DNA of 38,859 nt from Collinsella sp. (GTDB taxonomy: Bacteria > Actinomycetota > Coriobacteriia > Coriobacteriales > Coriobacteriaceae): positions 1-38,859 of the forward strand of contig DXZT01000015.1 in NCBI GenBank assembly GCA_019419545.1. Reading direction: 5' to 3'. The notes under the pieces were generated by a model. That model saw only the letters and a list, made by a program, of their open reading frames with translations. It ran no database searches and was not told the origin of the DNA. Of this stretch, positions 25,180 to 32,847 are shown one piece after another (the first letter of the stretch is position 1; the number at the start of each line of letters is the position of its first letter). The translations under genes were made by a program, and so were the position numbers.

Positions 25180-27545
25180 GGATTCTCAAGCTCTTTAAAA
25201 AGCATGTCCTGGCACTGTTCACAGCTATCGTACTTATCGTAATCAGCTGCAACGCCGATCTGGCACTGCCTACCTACATGAGCGACATCGTCGACGTGGG
25301 CGTACAGCAAGGCGGCATCGCCTCGCCCGTGCCCGACACCATTCGTGCCGAATCACTCGATGACCTTGAGCTCTTTATGAGCACCAAGGACGCCAAAGCT
25401 GTGGAGGCCGTGTTTAGCAAGGCTGACAAAAAAGGCATTCGAACGTACAAGGGCACCGAGGAAGAGCGTGCCGATGGCGGCAAGATTGCCGACATTATGA
25501 GCCTGCCCGAGACCGTCGTCCTTTCTCTCAACCAGGGCATCGACGCCAGCTCCATGGGCGACATGACCGGCGCATCCACCGAGGCAAGCAATGGCGGCGG
25601 CGCCCAAGCCATGCCCACGCCCGAGCAAATGGCAGCGATGACGCCCGACCAGCTCGCCAAGATGCAGCAAAAGGCCGCAGCGGCGCAGAATATGCAAAAG
25701 CAGATTGATGCCGACGGCGGCAAGATCACCATGAAGAGCCTGCGTCTAGGCGTTGAAGGCGGCCTAATCGACCAGGGCAAGCTCGTCGAGGGCGCCAACG
25801 GTATGGCGGACAAAATGGGCTCCATGTCGGGCTCCATCGTGACCCAACGCGCCGTGAGCTATGTGCAGGACGAGTACAAGGCACAGGGTATCGACCCCGC
25901 CGACGTGCAGAACGCCTACCTGGGCCGCATGGCGACCACGATGTTTGGTCTGTGTCTGGTGTCGCTGGTCGCCACCATCCTGACCGGTGCCGTGGCTTCG
26001 CGCACCGCCTGCTCCATCGCCCGCGACCTGCGCCGCGAGACCTTCAACAAGGTTATGCACTTCTCGCCGACCGAGGTGGGCAAGTTTAGCCAGGCCTCGC
26101 TCATCACCCGCTGCACCAACGACATTCAGCAGATTCAGATGGCCGCAACCCTGTTTATCCGCATGTGCCTCATGGCGCCCGTCATGGGCATCGTCGCCGT
26201 CATGCGCGTCCTGGCCAACCACACCGGCCTGGAGTGGACCATCGCCGTGGCCATCATCGCGGTCTCGGCCGTCGTCGGCGTGCTTATGGGCCTCACCATG
26301 CCCAAGTTCAAAAAGATGCAGAGCTTTGTGGACCGCGTGAACCTTACCGCCCGCGAGCTGCTCGACGGCCTTATGCCCATCCGCTCGTTTAACCGCGAGG
26401 AGCATGAGCTCGAGCGCTTTGACAAGGCTTCGCTCGACCTGATGACCACGCAGCTCTACACCAACCGCGCCATGAGCTTTATGATGCCGCTCATGATGCT
26501 CGTCATGAACTGCATCACCGTGCTTATCGTCTGGTTTGGCGCGCAGGGCGTGTCCGACGGCGTGATGCAGGTCGGCAACATGATGGCGTTTATCTCCTAC
26601 ACCATGCAGATCGTCATGGCGTTTATGATCCTCACCATGGTTTCGGTCATCCTGCCCCGCGCCGAGGTCGCAGCCGAGCGCGTGGAAGAGGTCATCACCT
26701 GCCCCACGAGCATCAACGACCCTGCCTCGCCCAAACTGCCCGCAGCCAGCGCGCCGCGCGGTGAGCTCACCTTCCGCGACGTGAGCTTCCAGTATCCCGA
26801 TGCCCGCGCCGATGTCATCAGCGGCGTGAACTTCACCACGCATGCCGGTCAGATGCTCGGCATCATTGGCTCCACGGGCTCGGGCAAGTCCACGCTCGTG
26901 CAGCTGATTCCGCGCCTGTACGACGTCACGGGCGGCAGCATTTCGCTCGACGGCATCGACGTGCGCGACATGACCCTTTCTGAGCTGCGCCGCCGCATTG
27001 GTTACATCCCGCAGCAGGGTCGCCTGTTCTCGGGCACCGTCGCGAGCAACCTCAAGTTTGCCGGCGACATGGTGAGCGATGATGATATGCGCCAGGCGGC
27101 ACGCATCGCCCAGGCCGAGGACTTTATCGCCGAGCGCGAGGGCGGTTACAACTCCCCCATCAGCCAGGGCGGCTCCAATGTTTCGGGTGGTCAGCGCCAA
27201 CGCCTGGCCATTGCCCGCGCGTTGGCCAAAAAGCCCGAGGTCGTGGTGTTCGATGACTCGTTTAGCGCCCTCGACTACAAGACCGACGCGCGCCTGCGCG
27301 AGGAGCTGGCCAAAAACGTCACCGACGCCGCACTCGTGGTCGTGGCCCAGCGCATCGCGACCATCATGCACGCCGACCAGATCATCGTGCTCGACGACGG
27401 TCACGTAGTGGGCACCGGCACGCACGAGGAGCTGCTGCACGGCTGCCCGGCGTACCTGGAGATTGCACAGTCGCAGCTTTCCGCCGAGGAGCTGGGGCTT
27501 ACCCAAGAAGAAATTGCAGCCGTCATGGAAGGAGGCGAGCGCTAA
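25176..27545 (+). CDS. Heterodimeric ABC exporter subunit with large insert
   Basis: A 789-residue fused membrane/ATPase half-transporter of the LmrCD/TM287-288 type. The first membrane helix (about 12-32) is followed by some 200 extra residues before helix 2 (about 250-275), including a Met/Ala/Gln-rich stretch (PTPEQMAAMTPDQLAKMQQK), placed outside the membrane. The ATPase has Walker A GSTGSGKS near 570, signature NVSGGQRQR near 670 and Walker B VVVFDDSFSALD, where Asp replaces the catalytic Glu. This is the degenerate-site partner. The GTG at 25176 overlaps the MarR stop, with AAGGAG 9 nt upstream. Typical homologues have about 575-590 residues. Confidence 0.93.
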   Translation: MRILKLFKKHVLALFTAIVLIVISCNADLALPTYMSDIVDVGVQQGGIASPVPDTIRAESLDDLELFMSTKDAKAVEAVFSKADKKGIRTYKGTEEERADGGKIADIMSLPETVVLSLNQGIDASSMGDMTGASTEASNGGGAQAMPTPEQMAAMTPDQLAKMQQKAAAAQNMQKQIDADGGKITMKSLRLGVEGGLIDQGKLVEGANGMADKMGSMSGSIVTQRAVSYVQDEYKAQGIDPADVQNAYLGRMATTMFGLCLVSLVATILTGAVASRTACSIARDLRRETFNKVMHFSPTEVGKFSQASLITRCTNDIQQIQMAATLFIRMCLMAPVMGIVAVMRVLANHTGLEWTIAVAIIAVSAVVGVLMGLTMPKFKKMQSFVDRVNLTARELLDGLMPIRSFNREEHELERFDKASLDLMTTQLYTNRAMSFMMPLMMLVMNCITVLIVWFGAQGVSDGVMQVGNMMAFISYTMQIVMAFMILTMVSVILPRAEVAAERVEEVITCPTSINDPASPKLPAASAPRGELTFRDVSFQYPDARADVISGVNFTTHAGQMLGIIGSTGSGKSTLVQLIPRLYDVTGGSISLDGIDVRDMTLSELRRRIGYIPQQGRLFSGTVASNLKFAGDMVSDDDMRQAARIAQAEDFIAEREGGYNSPISQGGSNVSGGQRQRLAIARALAKKPEVVVFDDSFSALDYKTDARLREELAKNVTDAALVVVAQRIATIMHADQIIVLDDGHVVGTGTHEELLHGCPAYLEIAQSQLSAEELGLTQEEIAAVMEGGER

Positions 27546-29401
27546 TGGCAGACGAGACCAAGACTCAGATTCCCAAGCCCACCCGCCAGCGTGGTCCCAT
27601 GGGCCGCATGGGTGGCATGCGCCGTGGCGAAAAGGCCAAGGACTTTAAGGGCACCATGAGGCAGCTGCTCGGCTATATCGGCCAGCACAAGATTGCCGTG
27701 TTTGCCGCCGTCGCCTTTGCCGTGTGCTCGGTCATCTTTAACATTGTGGGGCCCAAGGTGCTCGGCCAGGTTACGACTAAGCTGTTCGAGGGCTTGGTTG
27801 CCAAGGTCAACGGCACCGGCGATGTCGACTTTGCCTGGATCGCCAAGACGCTCGGCTTTTTGCTCTGTCTGTATCTGGCGAGCTCTGCCTGCAGCCTGAT
27901 CCAAGGCTGGCTCATGACCGGCGTCACGCAAAAGATTTGTTATCGCATGCGCAAGGAGATCGCCGCCAAGATCGCCGTCGTTCCGATGAGTTACTTCAAC
28001 GGCCACAGCAAGGGCGACGTACTCAGTCGCATCACCAACGACGTCGATACGCTCGGCCAGTCGCTCAACCAGAGCGTGACGCAGCTCATCACGTCTGTCA
28101 CGCAGATTATCGGCGTGCTCGTCATGATGCTGTCGATCAGTCTGCCGCTCACCGGCGTCACCGTGCTCACGCTGCCGGCAGCCGCGATTATCCTGACCGT
28201 GATGATTCACTTCTCGCAGCCGTACTTCCGCGAGCAACAGCAAGTCCTGGGCGCCGTCAACGGCATTATCGAGGAGGACTTTGCCGGCCAGAATGTCATT
28301 CAGGTGTTCGACCGCGCCGAGGCCTCAATCGAGGAGTTCGACCGTCAAAACGACCGCCTCTTTATTAGCGGCTGGCGCTCGCAGTTCCTGTCGGGCCTGA
28401 TGATGCCGCTTATGAGTCTGGTGGGCAACATGGGCTACGTGGGCGTCGTCGTGGTGGGTGCGCAGCTCGCGCTGACCGGCAACGCCACGCCCGGCGACAT
28501 CCAGAGCTTTATCCAGTACGTGCGCAACTTTACGCAGCCGGTGCAGCAGCTGGGCAACGTGAGCAACACGATGCAGTCGATGGCCGCTGCCACCGAGCGC
28601 GTCTTTGAGTTCCTCGCCGCGCCCGAGGAGGAGCAGAAGGCCGACGCCCAGATTCCCGAGAAGCGCCCCGGCCACGTTGAGTTCGACCACGTCAAGTTTG
28701 GCTACACGCCCGACAAGACCATCATCCACGACTTTAGCTGCGAGGCGCAGCCCGGTCAGACCATCGCCATCGTCGGCCCCACCGGCGCCGGCAAGACCAC
28801 GCTCATTAAGCTGCTGCAGCGCTTTTACGACGTGGACGGCGGTTCGCTGCGCGTCGAAGGCGTCGACGTGCGCGACTGGGACCGCGCGGCGCTGCGCGGC
28901 GAGTTTGCCATGGTGCTGCAGGACACCTGGCTGTTTAACGGCACCATCCGCGAGAACATCCGCTACGGACGCCCCGATGCGACCGACGCCGAGGTCGAGG
29001 CCGCTGCACGCGCCGCACGCTGCGACCACTTTATCCATACGCTCGCCGGCGGCTACGACTTTATGATCAATGAGGAGGGCACCAACCTCTCACAGGGCCA
29101 GCGCCAACTCGTGACCATCGCCCGCGCCATTTTGGCCGACCGTCCGGCGCTGATTTTGGACGAGGCGACTTCCAACGTCGATACCCGTACCGAAGAGCTT
29201 ATTCAGCGCGCCATGGATGCGCTGATGCAGGGCCGCACGAGCTTTGTCATCGCGCATCGCCTGTCCACGATCCGCAACGCCGACGTGATCTTGGTGATTC
29301 GCGACGGCGACATCGTCGAGAAGGGCACGCACGACGAGCTGCTCGCCCAAGGCGGCTTCTACGCCGACCTGTACAATTCGCAGTTCGACGAAGCGGCGTA
29401 A
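27545..29401 (+). CDS. Heterodimeric ABC exporter subunit with catalytic Walker B
   Basis: A 618-residue half-transporter, partner of the preceding gene; its ATG overlaps the previous TAA by one base. It has a Lys/Arg/Gly-rich tail, six membrane helices (about 45-340), Walker A GPTGAGKT near 415, signature NLSQGQRQL near 515 (Gln where Gly is usual) and Walker B ALILDEATSNVD with the catalytic Glu. Combined with the partner's normal signature and Asp-type Walker B, this gives one active and one degenerate ATP site, as in TM287/288. Substrates of such pairs are drugs, lipids or peptides. A terminator follows. Confidence 0.94.
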   Translation: MADETKTQIPKPTRQRGPMGRMGGMRRGEKAKDFKGTMRQLLGYIGQHKIAVFAAVAFAVCSVIFNIVGPKVLGQVTTKLFEGLVAKVNGTGDVDFAWIAKTLGFLLCLYLASSACSLIQGWLMTGVTQKICYRMRKEIAAKIAVVPMSYFNGHSKGDVLSRITNDVDTLGQSLNQSVTQLITSVTQIIGVLVMMLSISLPLTGVTVLTLPAAAIILTVMIHFSQPYFREQQQVLGAVNGIIEEDFAGQNVIQVFDRAEASIEEFDRQNDRLFISGWRSQFLSGLMMPLMSLVGNMGYVGVVVVGAQLALTGNATPGDIQSFIQYVRNFTQPVQQLGNVSNTMQSMAAATERVFEFLAAPEEEQKADAQIPEKRPGHVEFDHVKFGYTPDKTIIHDFSCEAQPGQTIAIVGPTGAGKTTLIKLLQRFYDVDGGSLRVEGVDVRDWDRAALRGEFAMVLQDTWLFNGTIRENIRYGRPDATDAEVEAAARAARCDHFIHTLAGGYDFMINEEGTNLSQGQRQLVTIARAILADRPALILDEATSNVDTRTEELIQRAMDALMQGRTSFVIAHRLSTIRNADVILVIRDGDIVEKGTHDELLAQGGFYADLYNSQFDEAA

Positions 29402-29433
29402 ATTCTGCCGCAGGGAACGAATAACGCCCGAGA

Positions 29434-29472
29434 ACGGGGACGCAGGACAATCTGCGTCCCCGTTTTTGTTTT
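29434..29472 (+). terminator. Rho-independent terminator of the ABC exporter operon
   Basis: ACGGGGACGCAG (29434-29445) pairs perfectly with CTGCGTCCCCGT (29452-29463), loop GACAAT, followed by TTTTTGTTTT. It lies 33 bp beyond the stop codon. Confidence 0.92.
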
Positions 29473-29523
29473 GCAGCCCTCGAACCGCCTCCCCTGGGAC
29501 CTGATTGACGCCCTCCCTCAAGG

Positions 29524-29761
29524 CCCCGTGGACAAAAAAAGGCAAATATGAGTACTGTCACCTTTTTAGTAACAGCCAAAACTGCCCCAAACGACCTCAT
29601 TGCGGCCTAGATATGCCTTCAAATTGATCAAAATGCCCGGTAGCATGCTTCTGTGTGCCAACGTTAATGAACATATTTACTGTTGTGTCTATTATCTTGT
29701 AAGATCGATATGATACTACGCTAGCAACAGTACTCATATTTGCCATTTTTTGTCCACAGGG
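29524..29761. mobile_element. MITE-like element with 35-bp terminal inverted repeats
   Basis: Left end 29524-29558 and right end 29727-29761 are inverted repeats matching at 33 of 35 bases, built around GTGGACAAAAAA and GGCAAATATGAGTACTGT. The 168-bp interior is AT-rich compared with the chromosome and has no convincing gene. I see no clear target-site duplication. The size and ends fit a non-autonomous miniature transposable element. The region 29402-29970 otherwise holds the terminator above, one GGGACAG repeat and the aroF leader. Confidence 0.65.
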
Positions 29762-29837
29762 TATGCCGCAGAAGATCCAACTTGCTCCAGCGTGCCGTAC
29801 GTTGGCCCTCCCCTTCCGGCGAGCGCCGACATTTCCC

Positions 29838-29881
29838 CAGATAAAACCGACCAAAATAAACCTGTCCCTTTTCGGCAGGTT
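29838..29881 (-). repeat. GGGACAG hairpin repeat, copy 4
   Basis: Same element as at 116 and 6836, with ACCGACC in the left arm and TTCGGCAGGT in the right, so one pair has changed on each side. Here it lies upstream of the plus-strand DAHP synthase gene rather than after a minus-strand gene. Confidence 0.75.
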
Positions 29882-29970
29882 TCACTTGCACTTTAGCGTG
29901 CGACAGCGGATAATGCCGAGCATTCGAGAATTCGCCAATTGTTGCCGTTAATTGATAAAGGAGGCCCCAT

Positions 29971-31002
29971 ATGGCCATGGAATTCAAGCGCAGGTTGCCG
30001 ATCCCCATGGAGATCCGCGAGGAAATGCCGCTTTCCGCCGAGCTTACCGCCAAAAAGCAGGCATTCGACGCCGAGGTCGCCAAGGTCTTTACCGGCGAGG
30101 ACGCACGCAAAGTGCTCATCATCGGCCCGTGCTCTGCCGACCGCGAGGATTCGGTGCTTGAGTACATGAACCGACTGGCCAAGGTCGCCGAGGAGGTCAA
30201 GGACAAGCTCATCGTCATTCCGCGCGTCTACACCAACAAGCCACGCACCAAGGGCACTGGCTACAAGGGTCTGCTGCACAACCCCGACCCCGAGGCGCCC
30301 GATGACCTGCTCGAAGGCGTCAAGGCAATCCGCCACATGCACCTGCGCGTCATCGAGGAGACCGGCTTCTTTACCGCCGATGAGATGCTCTACCCGTCCA
30401 ACTACCAGTACCTCGTCGACCTGCTGAGCTACGTTGCCGTGGGTGCACGCTCGGTCGAAAACCAGGAGCACCGCCTGGTGTCGAGCGGCATTTCGGTGCC
30501 TGTGGGCATGAAGAACCCCACCGCCGGTTCCACCACCGTCATGCTCAACTCTATTTACGCCGCCCAGGCTCACCAGAGCTTCATCTTCCGTAACTGGGAA
30601 GTCGAGTGCGATGGCAACCCGCTTGCGCACGCCGTCATGCGCGGCTACATCGGTCTCGATGGGCGCACCTACCCCAACTACCACTACGAGCACCTCGAGC
30701 GCCTGGCCGAGCGCTATACCGAGCACGCCGGTTATGCCAATCCGGCGGCGGTCATTGACTGCAACCATGACAACTCGGGCAAGCGTCCACTGGAGCAGTA
30801 CCGCATTTGCAAGGAGGTGCTCGACAGCTGCCGCCGCAACGAATCCATCTCCAAGCTGGTCAAGGGCTTTATGATCGAGTCTTATCTGGAGGACGGCAAC
30901 CAGCCGGTCGACGGCGGCGTCTTTGGCAAGTCGATCACCGACCCGTGTCTGGGCTGGGAAAAGACCGACTACCTCATCCACGAGATCGCGGAACGTATTT
31001 AG
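29971..31002 (+). CDS. aroF: 3-deoxy-7-phosphoheptulonate synthase, class I
   Basis: A 343-residue DAHP synthase that condenses PEP with erythrose 4-phosphate, the entry to aromatic amino acid synthesis. Class I motifs are IIGPCSADRED near 50, RVYTNKPRTKGTGYKGL near 85-101, GARSVENQEHRLVSSG near 158-173, VGMKNPT near 178 and IDCNHDNSGK near 260-269 with a metal-binding His. There is no ACT or chorismate mutase fusion, so any feedback type (Phe, Tyr or Trp) cannot be told, and the symbol is chosen loosely. The ATG at 29971 follows AAAGGAGG. The stop codon is immediately followed by a 122-bp repeat that begins with a hairpin. Confidence 0.94.
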   Translation: MAMEFKRRLPIPMEIREEMPLSAELTAKKQAFDAEVAKVFTGEDARKVLIIGPCSADREDSVLEYMNRLAKVAEEVKDKLIVIPRVYTNKPRTKGTGYKGLLHNPDPEAPDDLLEGVKAIRHMHLRVIEETGFFTADEMLYPSNYQYLVDLLSYVAVGARSVENQEHRLVSSGISVPVGMKNPTAGSTTVMLNSIYAAQAHQSFIFRNWEVECDGNPLAHAVMRGYIGLDGRTYPNYHYEHLERLAERYTEHAGYANPAAVIDCNHDNSGKRPLEQYRICKEVLDSCRRNESISKLVKGFMIESYLEDGNQPVDGGVFGKSITDPCLGWEKTDYLIHEIAERI

Positions 31003-31124
31003 TTACGCGGTTTTACCAAACCGCGTAATGGGCCGACGCTGCGCAGGCCGCATTTGGACAATCTGACGTTCAACTTCAAGGGCGCGACCAGAAGGTCAGC
31101 GCCCTTTCGTTTCACGTCAACTTG
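31003..31124 (+). repeat. 122-bp structured repeat, copy 1
   Basis: It starts on the base after the DAHP synthase stop. Perfect 11-bp hairpin TTACGCGGTTT/AAACCGCGTAA (31003-31028), then CGACGCTGC, a variable 16 bp, CAATCTGACGTTCAA (31059-31073), a variable stem (31078-31106, AAGGGCGC-GACC arms), and TTTCACGTCAACTTG (31110-31124). Copy 2 at 32665 has the same length and blocks but different variable parts. The variable stem followed by TCGTTTC could also end the aroF transcript. Confidence 0.8.
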
Positions 31125-31162
31125 CAATCAAGTAGCCCCTGTCCGCTTGACCGGCTGGGTTT

Positions 31163-31249
31163 CTGAGGTGCGGCAGATTCTCGTGAAAGAGGAGCGCCGC
31201 GTACTTTGGTACGCAAGCGACAAATGAAGGGCAAGGTGCCGTGCCTCGG
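31163..31249 (-). repeat. Partial, inverted relative of the 122-bp repeat
   Basis: The segment contains CGTGAAAGAGGAG (31182-31194), a perfect 6-bp hairpin GCGTAC-TTTG-GTACGC (31199-31214) and outer arms CGGCA/TGCCG (31171-31175, 31237-31241). On the minus strand the hairpin and CTCCTCTTTCACG match 32744-32778 of copy 2 of the 122-bp repeat. The flanks have diverged. It lies just beyond the agmatine deiminase stop codon. Confidence 0.6.
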
Positions 31250-31261
31250 GAAGACAGACAG

Positions 31262-32467
31262 TTACGCAGACGGCTCCTGCTGCGTAATGCAGTGGATGTT
31301 GCCGCCACCGAAGACGACCTGCTCGGACTGAACGCCGACGCACTTGTAGACGCCCTCGCCCCAGACCTCGTCGTAGATCTTCTGGAGCGTGTCAACGGCA
31401 AGCTGGTCGTTCTCGTCGCCGTACTGCGGGACGATAACGCCGTGGTTGGTGACCAGGTAGTTCATGTAGGAGGCAATCAGCGGCTCGTCGGCGACGCGCG
31501 GCTCGGCGTTCTCGTCGGCGTCGATGGTGTCGCAGGAAGCCTGGTCCATGAACAGCGGGTTCACGGGCATGCAGAGCTTGTAGACCTTCATCTTGCGGCC
31601 CTTGGCGTCAACGGCGTTGGAGAGGGTCTCGTAGATGGCGTGGCACTGCTCGTAGAACGGATACTCGGGATCGTCAGTCCAGATGCAGGCCATGACGCCC
31701 GGGGCGATGAACGTGGCGACGTCGTCGATGTGACCGTTAGTCTCCTCGGGGTCGACGCCCTCCTTGACCCAGATGACCTTCTCGACACCCAGGTAATCCT
31801 TGAGGTGCTCGTCCATATAGGCGCGAAGCTCCTCACTCCAGGGCTCAAACTTCCTCTTGAACTTGGGCCAGATGGACTCGGAATCCTCTTCCTCCTCCAG
31901 AACCGCAGAGCAGGTGCGGCCCGGGGAAAGCAGGCACTGGTCGGTCACGACCACGGTGCCTTCGCCGTCGACGGTGATGGAACCGCCCTCGAGGATCATG
32001 TCATCGGGACGATAGCGACGGCAGCCGGAGAGCTCAGCTATCTTAAGGGCGATCTGCTCGTCCTTGTCCCATGGGAAATAGAGGCCGTCGACGAGGCCGC
32101 CGTAGGCGTTGAAGTGCCAGTGGTTGGCGCGCTTATCGCCCTTGCCGTTGATAACAAAAGTGGCAGCGGTGTCACGGAACCAAGCGTCGTCGGTGGTCAT
32201 CTCGATAACGGTGACGTTTTCGTCGTTCTCGAAGACGACCTTGCAGTTGGCGTAGTCAGCCTGGTTGGCGCATATGGTGACCGGGGTGAACTCGGCGATG
32301 GCGCGAGCGATGGCGGCATACTGCTTCTGAGCCGGCTTGGCGCCGTGGGCCCAGGTGTCGGTGCGGTGGGGCCAACCCATCCACACGCGATCCTGCGGGG
32401 CAAACTCAGCAGGCATAAAGAAACCGTCGGCCTTGGGGGTGGACTCGGACTCGGTAATCGTGCGCAT
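31262..32467 (-). CDS. aguA: Agmatine deiminase
   Basis: A 401-residue guanidino-group-modifying enzyme that hydrolyses agmatine to N-carbamoylputrescine and ammonia. The catalytic cysteine is in the C-terminal GGGNIHCITQQ. MPAEFAPQDRVWMGWPHRTDTW near 19-40 and DDAWFRDTAATFV near 92-104 are family signatures, and NGHIDDVATFIAPG near 240 holds the catalytic His. The ATG at 32467 follows GGAGGAAG; the longer frame runs into a repeat. No putrescine carbamoyltransferase, carbamate kinase or antiporter is in the window, so the energy-yielding or acid-resistance pathway is incomplete here. Tandem inverted repeats lie upstream. Confidence 0.94.
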   Translation of the reverse strand: MRTITESESTPKADGFFMPAEFAPQDRVWMGWPHRTDTWAHGAKPAQKQYAAIARAIAEFTPVTICANQADYANCKVVFENDENVTVIEMTTDDAWFRDTAATFVINGKGDKRANHWHFNAYGGLVDGLYFPWDKDEQIALKIAELSGCRRYRPDDMILEGGSITVDGEGTVVVTDQCLLSPGRTCSAVLEEEEDSESIWPKFKRKFEPWSEELRAYMDEHLKDYLGVEKVIWVKEGVDPEETNGHIDDVATFIAPGVMACIWTDDPEYPFYEQCHAIYETLSNAVDAKGRKMKVYKLCMPVNPLFMDQASCDTIDADENAEPRVADEPLIASYMNYLVTNHGVIVPQYGDENDQLAVDTLQKIYDEVWGEGVYKCVGVQSEQVVFGGGNIHCITQQEPSA

Positions 32468-32493
32468 AAGGCTTCCTCCAAATCGAACGACCA

Positions 32494-32633
32494 TTGTCTC
32501 AATCTGTAACATCTAGGGGCCGAATCCCCGTCTTGTTGTTACAGATCGAGACAAACCGTATGGCTCGGGACAAACAATCTCAATCTATAACAGATAGAGG
32601 CGATTTTGCCAGCCATATGTTACAGATTGAGAT
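32494..32633. repeat. Two tandem related inverted repeats upstream of aguA
   Basis: Unit 1 pairs 32494-32511 (TTGTCTCAATCTGTAACA) with 32537-32554, 17 of 18 matching. Unit 2 pairs 32577-32592 with 32618-32633, 15 of 16 matching, with nearly the same arm (ATCTCAATCTATAACA). The unit centres differ. They cover the region where the aguA promoter must lie on the minus strand, so they may be operators, or they may be mobile palindromes. No gene is seen in 32468-32847. Confidence 0.7.
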
Positions 32634-32664
32634 AAACGTAAAAACCACCACGAAGGGGCTCGAG

Positions 32665-32786
32665 TTACGCGGTTTTGCCAAACCGCGTAACGGCTCGACG
32701 CTGCAAGCGCCCCTAGGCGGCAATCTGACGTTCAATCGTCGGTCGCGTACCAAAAGTACGCTTCCCTCCTCTTTCACGTCACCTTG
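32665..32786 (+). repeat. 122-bp structured repeat, copy 2
   Basis: It has the same order and spacing as 31003-31124: hairpin TTACGCGGTTT/AAACCGCGTAA, CGACGCTGC, 16 variable bases, CAATCTGACGTTCAA at 32721, a variable stem (here GCGTAC-CAAAA-GTACGC) and TTTCACGTCACCTTG at 32772. In addition AAGCGCCCCTA (32705-32715) pairs with TAGGGGCGCTT (32793-32803) outside the repeat. It lies between aguA and the BceB-type gene. Confidence 0.8.
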
Positions 32787-32847
32787 CTCGCTTAGGGGCG
32801 CTTTCGCTGACTTATGCTCAACTTACGATAATTCCGAGCTGAACGAG

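Noticed and set aside
25764..27506. 580-codon open frame opposite the first ABC exporter gene
   Set aside because: His/Asp/Gly-rich compositional shadow of a well-supported ABC gene.
29597..29854. 85-codon minus-strand frame over the MITE-like element
   Set aside because: It spans the inverted repeat end and has no family, ribosome site or coding composition.
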